From a virus, in the IMG/VR virus record IMGVR_UViG_3300043426_000117, positions 1 to 27,322 of that record: a stretch of DNA of 27,322 nt; one strand, 5' to 3'. The position numbers and the translations under genes are program-made. Position 1 is the first letter of the stretch; the number at the start of each line of letters is the position of its first letter. The notes beneath the pieces are model-generated. The model searched no databases, was not told the origin of the DNA, and was given only the letters and a program-made list of their open reading frames with translations. Below are positions 22,400 to 27,322 of the stretch, in pieces.

Positions 22400-22507
22400 A
22401 TGGCATATATGGGTGAGAATTGGCTTTGGCACATTGAGTACAATGACTTGCGCAGAGACCTGCTCAAGTTCCTTATAACCAGACTGGAGAGTGAATTAAA
22501 TGACTAG
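22400..22507 (+). CDS. 35-residue small protein
   Basis: ATG 22400 follows GGGGTG with 8-base spacing and the stop overlaps the next gene by 8 bases. The product (MAYMGENWLWHIEYNDLRRD, then a helix LLKFLITRLESELND) is an amphipathic helix with an aromatic head. No family recognised. Confidence 0.55.
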   Translation: MAYMGENWLWHIEYNDLRRDLLKFLITRLESELND

Positions 22508-22799
22508 TGTAGATGATGTCAAGAGCTTCCAGCTCACTATCATGGAAATGGAAAAGAAGTTGCGCAGCGTAGCTGATCAGTTAACATCCCGCAGGCACCA
22601 GCTTGATGAATTACTCATCCTGCATGTAATAGCAGGTCAGCCTGACAGAAGTGTTGTGCCAGTTACCATAAATGGCGTTGGCCTTGATGTTGATGCAGTT
22701 GTGATATGTGATGCCACAATGAATGAAATGTTTGAAATCCATGCAAAGGTCAACAAACTGATTTTCAATCTTCAGGAGGCATTTGATGATAAAAGTTGA
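22500..22799 (+). CDS. 99-residue helical early protein
   Basis: GGAG lies 10 bases before ATG 22500. The product starts with a coiled-coil-like helix (KSFQLTIMEMEKKLRSVADQ), has a short beta pair (VVPVTINGVGLDVDAVVICD) and ends in another helix. The end contains AGGAGG for the RNase H gene, with which it overlaps by 14 bases. Function unknown. Confidence 0.65.
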   Translation: MTSVDDVKSFQLTIMEMEKKLRSVADQLTSRRHQLDELLILHVIAGQPDRSVVPVTINGVGLDVDAVVICDATMNEMFEIHAKVNKLIFNLQEAFDDKS

Positions 22800-23286
22800 T
22801 CGCTATAATGAAGATGCCAAGCCACTAAAGGAGAGTGATAAGGGGTTGTTTGTGACAGTGTTCACAGACGGCTCTTATTGCCCAAGAACTTCCGCTTGGG
22901 GTGTTGGCATCTGGTATCGCTACTCAGAAGAGCAACCTGTTGAGCTCAAGTATGGTGGCCTGCATATGCCAAACCCAATGGAGGTGGAACGGCATGGAAT
23001 AGAAGTGGCGCTCAAGCACATAATGGAGCATCATGACTTAACTGGGAAGGTAATTGTTGTACAGTGTGATAACATCCACGCCTTGCAGAATGTGGTGCGT
23101 GAGATGACACCGCAATTGAAGCGTGCTGGTGCCAAGTTTGTAAAGGCAAAGCATGTCAAGGCTCACACAAGCCATGAGACAAACAGGACACGAGTAAATG
23201 CAATTGTTGATGCGCTTGCTCGTGAAGGAATGGAATACTACAGAAGGATGGTGGATGATGGAAGATTATCTGATTGTTTTCTATAA
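22786..23286 (+). CDS. RNase H (type I fold)
   Basis: ATG 22786 lies 7 bases after AGGAGG. The 166-residue product carries the RNase H active site in order: D28 (VTVFTDGSY), E68 (MEVERHGIEVAL), D94 (VIVVQCDN) and D141 (NAIVDALARE), with H126 in VKAHTSH at the position of the catalytic His loop. Such enzymes remove RNA primers or RNA-DNA hybrids, which fits a phage with its own polymerase, ligase and primase. Length is about that of E. coli RNase HI (155). Its 3' end overlaps the next gene by 32 bases. Confidence 0.9.
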   Translation: MIKVDRYNEDAKPLKESDKGLFVTVFTDGSYCPRTSAWGVGIWYRYSEEQPVELKYGGLHMPNPMEVERHGIEVALKHIMEHHDLTGKVIVVQCDNIHALQNVVREMTPQLKRAGAKFVKAKHVKAHTSHETNRTRVNAIVDALAREGMEYYRRMVDDGRLSDCFL

Positions 23287-23431
23287 GTGGGCATCACGCA
23301 GTGAACAAAAGAGAATTGCTGCGTCAATGCCAATCAAGGCATACAATGATAGCTGTGCCGACACAGTAGCATCAGCAATCTGTTACAACATGCCTTCCAA
23401 CTGGACTTATGAAGTGGAGAAAGTGAAATGA
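23255..23431 (+). CDS. 58-residue unknown early protein
   Basis: The start is at 23255 or 23258 (ATGATG), with AAGGA upstream, inside the end of the RNase H gene. The product is MMEDYLIVFYKWASRSEQKR and onward with two Cys and three Trp/Tyr clusters. The longer frame from 23198 lies within RNase H and lacks a ribosome site. Function unknown. Confidence 0.6.
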   Translation: MMEDYLIVFYKWASRSEQKRIAASMPIKAYNDSCADTVASAICYNMPSNWTYEVEKVK

Positions 23432-23679
23432 TTACCAACTACTTTACATTTGGCTGTGGGCAGACTTTTGCAGGATACCATGCCACAATAACAGCTCGCA
23501 ATACTGCCCGCTGTCGTGAGATCATGTTCAATACTTTTGGTGAGAAGTGGTCAATGCAGTATCAGGACAATCCTGGTGCTGATGCTCGTTACCCAACCAA
23601 AGAGTTGATGAACATCACTGAATCAGAGACTGGTGCTCTGTTCACCACAATTCATCCAGCGGAGATCATTGTCAAATGA
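23428..23679 (+). CDS. 83-residue unknown early protein
   Basis: The ATG overlaps the previous stop (ATGA), with GGAG upstream. The product begins MITNYFTFGCGQTFAGYHAT and contains NTARCREIMFNTFGEKWSMQ, followed by an acidic end. The early part, with aromatic residues and an ARNTARCREIM helix, resembles small phage proteins of unknown role that I have seen described beside replication genes. No function was recognised. Confidence 0.65.
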   Translation: MITNYFTFGCGQTFAGYHATITARNTARCREIMFNTFGEKWSMQYQDNPGADARYPTKELMNITESETGALFTTIHPAEIIVK

Positions 23680-23960
23680 ACTTTGAAGCATATGCATACA
23701 ACAAATATCAATTTGCTAACTCAATCTCGACAGCACTGGAAATGTACCCAACACGTGATGTTATAGTGATTGTTGAGTTGCCAAGTGTAAGCAGTTGCAT
23801 GGCAGATGTACTTGAGCGTTTTCCATCTGCAAAACGCACACAAGTTAATAGATTGAAGATTGGTAAAAGGATGGTCACATTCCTTGACAAGTTTGACTCA
23901 AGGATAATGGGTTTTGATAGACACAAAACAGTGCTGGTGAATGTATGGAAAGGATATTGA
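23676..23960 (+). CDS. 94-residue unknown early protein
   Basis: ATG 23676 overlaps the previous stop (ATGA). The product has a helix (NKYQFANSISTALEM), a beta strand (DVIVIVELPSV), a helix (CMADVLERFPSAKRTQV) and a basic end. The order suggests a compact alpha/beta fold but no known motif. It overlaps the next start by 16 bases. Confidence 0.65.
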   Translation: MNFEAYAYNKYQFANSISTALEMYPTRDVIVIVELPSVSSCMADVLERFPSAKRTQVNRLKIGKRMVTFLDKFDSRIMGFDRHKTVLVNVWKGY

Positions 23961-24097
23961 CGCTGATAGCATTTTTGATAACGCCATGGCTTTGGGCATG
24001 GGATTCAATTTCAAAAGCAGCAAAGACAAGAGAGTTGATGACTTACAAGGAATCGGCTGCAAAATTGTTTTTGTATCATTATCAGGAGAGTAGATAA
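23945..24097 (+). CDS. 50-residue membrane protein, first of a small membrane gene group
   Basis: ATG 23945 follows GGTG with 5-base spacing. The product has one membrane segment (ILTLIAFLITPWLWAW) and a basic helical tail (KAAKTRELMTYKESAAKLFL). It is the first of four tiny membrane proteins leading to the amidase, so a lysis role (holin, pinholin or anti-holin) is possible. There is no family match. Confidence 0.6.
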   Translation: MERILTLIAFLITPWLWAWDSISKAAKTRELMTYKESAAKLFLYHYQESR

Positions 24098-24128
24098 TCA
24101 ATTGTTTGTTGGCAGGAGGTGCCTGCAC

Positions 24129-24263
24129 ATGTACTATATATTTGTTGGGTTTGTAGTGTGGTTGGTTTGCCAAATCATTCCGTTTTTGGCAGGTTTTGCA
24201 GCCATGTTATTCTGGCTGTTTATAATTGGCTTCATGACTTCCATCATTCTTGGAATCGCCTAG
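24129..24263 (+). CDS. 44-residue two-TM protein, holin candidate
   Basis: AGGAGGT with 8-base spacing precedes ATG 24129, a strong ribosome site. The product is almost wholly hydrophobic, with two membrane segments (IFVGFVVWLVCQIIPFLAG and MLFWLFIIGFMTSIILGI) and almost no charge. Two-TM small proteins upstream of an endolysin are typical class II-like holins. It is shorter than usual holins (about 70 or more residues), so the assignment is tentative. Confidence 0.55.
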   Translation: MYYIFVGFVVWLVCQIIPFLAGFAAMLFWLFIIGFMTSIILGIA

Positions 24264-24419
24264 CCTAACCCCTAGCCTATAGGTCGCCGTCTATAGGGCT
24301 CTTTCTCTATATCCGGCGACTCTATATAAAGGCTATACTATCCTATAGCCTAGCGAGCCGCGCCGAATACGGGCCCCCTATCGCCTATCGCGTGGTGGGA
24401 CTCGTAAGGAGCTAACACT
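24264..24419 (+). promoter_or_regulatory. Structured intergenic island
   Basis: About 155 bases with two good hairpins: GTCGCCG (24283-24289) with CGGCGAC (24314-24320), and AGGCTATA (24330-24337) with TATAGCCT (24344-24351). TATATAAAGG (24323-24332) overlaps both. Composition (CTA, TAG, GGGCCCCC) is unlike adjacent genes. It could hold a promoter and an mRNA-processing site; AAGGAG for the next small gene lies at its end. Confidence 0.5.
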
Positions 24420-24485
24420 ATGGAAATCATCATAGCAATGTCATTAGCACTCAACATTGTGTTGTGGTTGATGATAAGGGTCTAA
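24420..24485 (+). CDS. 21-residue membrane peptide
   Basis: AAGGAG lies 8 bases before ATG 24420, a strong site for so small a frame. The product is essentially one membrane helix (MEIIIAMSLALNIVLWLMI) with RV at the end. It overlaps the next frame by 22 bases. A small pinholin-like or regulatory peptide is possible; there is no other evidence. Confidence 0.55.
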   Translation: MEIIIAMSLALNIVLWLMIRV

Positions 24486-24673
24486 AAAGACGCATTGGCC
24501 ATGATGCCAAGAATGAAGCCACACTGTTGAGAGCGCTGGATAAACTCAATGGCATAGCAAAGAATGTGTATCAAGGAAAGAATCTGTCAGGTGATGATAA
24601 AGACTTCCTTATGATACTTGATTTAGAATTGACACTTGAGAAGGAGAGACAGAAGTCTAAGATGCAAGCATGA
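24464..24673 (+). CDS. 69-residue soluble helical protein, uncertain start
   Basis: GTG 24464 is the only usual start in this frame before the body of the protein, but it has no Shine-Dalgarno. Translation may be coupled to the 21-residue frame that overlaps it. The product is charged and helical (NEATLLRALDKLNGIAKNVY, GDDKDFLMILDLELTLEKER). Another option is that the membrane peptide and this chain are made as one protein by frameshifting, which would give a TM plus helical protein. Function unknown. Confidence 0.5.
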   Translation: MVDDKGLKRRIGHDAKNEATLLRALDKLNGIAKNVYQGKNLSGDDKDFLMILDLELTLEKERQKSKMQA

Positions 24674-24680
24674 GGTTGTT

Positions 24681-24779
24681 ATGTGGAATGAATTCTGGTT
24701 ATTGCTGTGTGCCACCTTGTTGTATATGGCAGTTATAACTCCGCTGGGAGTTGGGGATTATGTTATACTTTATCCATAA
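24681..24779 (+). CDS. 32-residue membrane protein before the amidase
   Basis: ATG 24681 follows GAGG. The product (MWNEFWLLLCATLLYMAVIT, then PLGVGDYVILYP) has one membrane segment. It ends 20 bases before the amidase start. It fits a lysis-associated peptide by position only. Confidence 0.55.
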   Translation: MWNEFWLLLCATLLYMAVITPLGVGDYVILYP

Positions 24780-24799
24780 GCTGGAAAAGGAGTTGAAAG

Positions 24800-25333
24800 A
24801 TGGCAAAGTTCGTGGTGACTGCCGGTCACTCTAATTCAGACCCAGGTGCAGTGGCCAATGGTGTCACAGAATCAGAGATTGCTGAAGATATGCGCAACAT
24901 GATCGCTAGCAAGCTGAGAAGCAGAGGCCATGAAGTGATCACTGATGGAACAGGAAGTTACAACCAGCCGCTTAATGAAGCAATCAAGCTTGTTAAGCAG
25001 GGCAATCTCGCAATTGAGATTCACTGCAATGCATCTGGTTCAGCTTCCGCTACTGGTGTTGAGACAATCTCACTGCCAGCCCACAAGACACTTTCTCAGC
25101 GGATCAGCCAAGCAATTGCTGGTGTGACCAAAGATAAGGTGCGCGGTGACAGAGGTTGGATTGACCAATCACAGTCCCATCGCGGGAAACTGGGGTATGT
25201 CAACGCAGGCGGGCTGATCATTGAAATGTTCTTCCTGACCAACAAACAAGCATTGGAAAACTATCAATCTGTTAAGTGGATGGTTGCCAGTGCAATCACT
25301 GGTGAACTGATCCGCTGTGTTGGAGAAAAGTGA
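24800..25333 (+). CDS. N-acetylmuramoyl-L-alanine amidase (endolysin)
   Basis: The 177-residue product is an Amidase_3-type, zinc-dependent enzyme that cuts the amide bond between MurNAc and the stem peptide. Likely zinc ligands are H10 (TAGHSNSDPGA), E24 or E26 (VTESEIAED) and H75 (IEIHCNAS). The catalytic Glu is E142 in LIIEMFFLTN. There is no signal peptide and no cell wall-binding domain, so it probably depends on a holin for release, as in Gram-negative phages. AAGGAG lies 7 bases before the ATG. It is encoded in the early rightward unit rather than with the virion genes, which is unusual for lysis timing. Confidence 0.9.
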   Translation: MAKFVVTAGHSNSDPGAVANGVTESEIAEDMRNMIASKLRSRGHEVITDGTGSYNQPLNEAIKLVKQGNLAIEIHCNASGSASATGVETISLPAHKTLSQRISQAIAGVTKDKVRGDRGWIDQSQSHRGKLGYVNAGGLIIEMFFLTNKQALENYQSVKWMVASAITGELIRCVGEK

Positions 25334-25336
25334 AAA

Positions 25337-25363
25337 CTAGGCAGCCATTAATTTGGCTGCTAG
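25337..25363 (+). promoter_or_regulatory. Hairpin after the amidase gene
   Basis: CTA plus GCAGCC (25337-25346) pairs with GGCTGC plus TAG (25355-25363), a 9-bp stem with one bulged G. It lies 4 bases after the amidase stop and 15 before the next ATG. No T-run follows, so it is likely an mRNA-stability or processing element. Confidence 0.45.
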
Positions 25364-25377
25364 AGTGGAGGTTTGTC

Positions 25378-25626
25378 ATGTGCAACTACGTAACAAGAAT
25401 CAGACTTGTCTGTGCAGTTAATGTCATAGACACTGATTTGCCGAAAGAGAAATGGACTTACTGTGAGTACCACTATCCGCTATGTGAAGGAGCAGCTCAA
25501 TGCCTTACAGACAATATTGATCTGGTCACTGAGGATGACAACATTGATCAATTCTGGTTGGAGTATTATGTACCATTAGATGAAGCATGGCACAGAGCTT
25601 CAGACTTGCCAGCAATCTGTTTATAG
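25378..25626 (+). CDS. 82-residue Cys-rich, acidic unknown protein
   Basis: ATG 25378 was chosen because GGAGG lies 6 bases before it; the longer GTG at 25330 lies across the hairpin and has no ribosome site. The product has CNYVTRIRLVCAVNVIDTDL, then YCEYHYPLCEGAAQCL with four cysteines in the first half of the protein, and an acidic end (DNIDQFWLEYYVPLDEAWHR). The cysteines could bind metal, but no known finger pattern was recognised. Confidence 0.65.
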   Translation: MCNYVTRIRLVCAVNVIDTDLPKEKWTYCEYHYPLCEGAAQCLTDNIDLVTEDDNIDQFWLEYYVPLDEAWHRASDLPAICL

Positions 25627-25751
25627 GCGCTTTAATATAACGGGGCGGTCTATATAAATAAAAGTTATTAGCGCGCCCCTTAATATAGATATATAATTTA
25701 TGGACTATTTGCAGATTTCCTGCAGATAGATTGTTCGGTTGAGGCAGACCT
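25627..25751 (+). promoter_or_regulatory. Intergenic control region before the primase gene
   Basis: GGGGCG (25642-25647) and CGCCCC (25674-25679) form a stem enclosing TATATAAATA (25651-25660), a candidate promoter element. TTTAATATA (25631-25639) and TTAATATA (25681-25688) flank it as direct repeats. GAGG for the primase gene is at 25741-25744. Confidence 0.45.
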
Positions 25752-27322
25752 ATGTTTCACATTTCAATGCAAGCCTCAGAGAAAGCCAATAGCAAACTTG
25801 AGTTATATCAACTGACGCTTGAACAGCTTGGTCAGGCAACAAAGACAGTTGAACAAGGTGGTAAGCATGGCAAAGGCTTTATCAGAGGGAAACTAAAAGG
25901 GCCAGAGCGACGCAATGAATACTTAGAATACTCAAGGCTGTTGATCATTGATGCAGATGGTGGCATCGATGGTAAGCCGACACCAAAAGCTGAACACTGT
26001 CATCAAGCACTGAAAGACTTAGGTTACAGCCATGTACTGTATACCACTCACTCACACACTGATGAGTTCCACAAGTATCGCGTGGTCATTGAGTTGAGTG
26101 AGGATATTCAAGAGCACGAATTACATGCCAATATGAGCCAGCTTCTCAAAGAGTTGTTTGCTCAAGGCGTCCACCTCAAATATGTATCTGAGATGGATAC
26201 TTGGTCGCAGATTTGGTTCTTCCCAAGACGCGACAATCCAGATGATGGGCAGTTTATTCATTTGGAGTATTATGATGGCAGTGAGTTTGACACAATCCAT
26301 GTTGACAAGGAAGATGCTGAGAAGGTTGTACATTCCAGAGAGCGTAGCAGTGACGAGTCTGATGTTGTTAAGACATTGGATGAAATGTTTGAAAGCATAC
26401 GTACTGGGAAGGAGTTCCACACAAGCCTTCGAAATATCAGCTATCAGCTTGCCAAAGATGGTGTGTCAGAAGCAATTGTAAGAAGCACGCTGACAAGCGT
26501 CATGGAGTCATCTGTTGAAGCCGGTTCAGAGCGATGGACAGAGCGGATGAAAGACCTCCCGCGTTTGATCAAGGGTGGATTTGACCGTGTACAGAAAGAG
26601 CTTGAATCAGAAACAAATTTCAGCATCAAAGAGTTGTCGCAGAGCATGGGCAATTACACGCCGCCGCCAGTTCCGCCTGGCAGGATTGGACGGGCAATTG
26701 AACAGTGCATGGCGACAATGGCACGTCCTCAGATTGAGTTTGCGTTTCCAATGATCATTGGCTCCATAGCAGCAATATGTGGTGCCAAGTTTAATGGGTA
26801 CACAAACGAGTACACTGGTCTGAATGTCAATATGACAGTTGTAGCAGACACAGGCTTTGGTAAAGGTCAGATAAGCAAGTTTTACAACAGCTTGTTTATA
26901 GGTGGGTTGGGTGGTAAGATAATCAACCTATCAGGTGGTGAAGGCGCCATGTCTTTTATTGGCACCAATAACTACACTGCACCAAAACCATTACATCAGG
27001 ACTTGATGAAGGGCAGAAGTAAGATTGTATGTATGCAGGAAGCTGGCATCATGCTTGGTGCCAAGTCAGGTAATGCTGATGAGCTTTCCGCTTATGTCAT
27101 GGAAAACTATGTGAATAGTGCTCACAATCAATTTTCTTCATCACGTAGCTACTCAAGTGAGGAGAATAGCTTGCGCCCATTCAGAGCGCCTGCTATGTCG
27201 CTGGTTCTGGAGTCAACAGAGAAGTCTATTGCTGACGCACTCAAGAGCATGAACGCAGTAGAGTCTGGATACATACCGCGCCAGACAATGTTCAAGGTTG
27301 TTGGGAAGCCACGTGTCAAACG
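25752..27322 (+). CDS. Primase-helicase fusion (AEP-like plus DUF3987-like), 3' truncated
   Basis: ATG 25752 follows GAGG with 7-base spacing; the frame is open to the window end (523 residues visible). The N-terminal domain has DAD at 67-69 (LLIIDADGG), THSH at 99-102, YRVV around 109-112, and MDTWSQIWFFPRR, the order of the archaeo-eukaryotic primase motifs DxD, sxH and a later acid. From about residue 300 a helicase-like domain begins, with a Walker A-type ADTGFGKGQ at 365-373 (K371) and a later CMQEAGIMLGAKSG. The final part recalls DUF3987-type replication proteins. Such fusions start replication in plasmids and phages. The helicase end is missing from the window. Confidence 0.75.
   Translation, partial: MFHISMQASEKANSKLELYQLTLEQLGQATKTVEQGGKHGKGFIRGKLKGPERRNEYLEYSRLLIIDADGGIDGKPTPKAEHCHQALKDLGYSHVLYTTHSHTDEFHKYRVVIELSEDIQEHELHANMSQLLKELFAQGVHLKYVSEMDTWSQIWFFPRRDNPDDGQFIHLEYYDGSEFDTIHVDKEDAEKVVHSRERSSDESDVVKTLDEMFESIRTGKEFHTSLRNISYQLAKDGVSEAIVRSTLTSVMESSVEAGSERWTERMKDLPRLIKGGFDRVQKELESETNFSIKELSQSMGNYTPPPVPPGRIGRAIEQCMATMARPQIEFAFPMIIGSIAAICGAKFNGYTNEYTGLNVNMTVVADTGFGKGQISKFYNSLFIGGLGGKIINLSGGEGAMSFIGTNNYTAPKPLHQDLMKGRSKIVCMQEAGIMLGAKSGNADELSAYVMENYVNSAHNQFSSSRSYSSEENSLRPFRAPAMSLVLESTEKSIADALKSMNAVESGYIPRQTMFKVVGKPRVK

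Overview
The window is part of the genome of a tailed phage, most likely a podovirus. It carries a full head-packaging and short-tail gene set in one leftward block: terminase small and large subunits, a portal of about 700 residues, scaffold, an SU10-type (DUF5309-like) major capsid protein, an SU10-type adaptor, a nozzle-like tail protein, two fibre proteins and a cluster of putative ejection proteins. I see no tape-measure, sheath or tail-tube genes. An amidase endolysin, strong Shine-Dalgarno sites and dense ATGA start/stop overlaps fit a bacterial virus, probably of a Gram-negative host, but the sequence does not identify the host. No integrase, repressor, tRNA or CRISPR was seen, so a lytic lifestyle is likely but unproven.

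Layout. (1) 1-2356, rightward: the 3' end of a family C (DnaE-like) DNA polymerase, a MazG-like pyrophosphohydrolase, an ATP-dependent DNA ligase and a small helical protein. (2) 2361-2387: a bidirectional terminator where the two transcription blocks converge. (3) 2386-19062, leftward: the virion operon, about 16.7 kb, including several short genes between the main ones (37, 57, 56 and 55 residues). (4) 19063-19685: a 620-bp divergent control region. (5) 19686-27322, rightward: early genes. They comprise two leader-type genes, a 420-bp non-coding region with G-quadruplex-forming tracts and inverted repeats (a candidate origin or control region), many small unknown genes, an RNase H, a group of tiny membrane proteins ending in the amidase, and a primase-helicase fusion that runs off the end. 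If the genome is circularly permuted, the right end would lead through unseen replication genes back to the polymerase at the left end. That would give a replication set of AEP-like primase-helicase, family C polymerase, RNase H and ligase.

The most unusual signal is compositional. Short islands rich in CTA, TAG, ATA, GGGG and CCCC, full of inverted repeats, make up the intergenic regions and also occur inside genes. The clearest are in the ligase (1633-1765) and in the ejection protein (4265-4388). Both contain the same hairpin, CTACCC-N4-GGGTAG, and the ejection-gene island can fold into two adjacent perfect stems of 10 and 9 bp. A second genome-scale signal is the heptamer TTCCGCT: 14 copies on the plus strand against 3 on the minus strand, regardless of gene direction. 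All functional statements come from reading motifs by eye. No database search or folding program was run.
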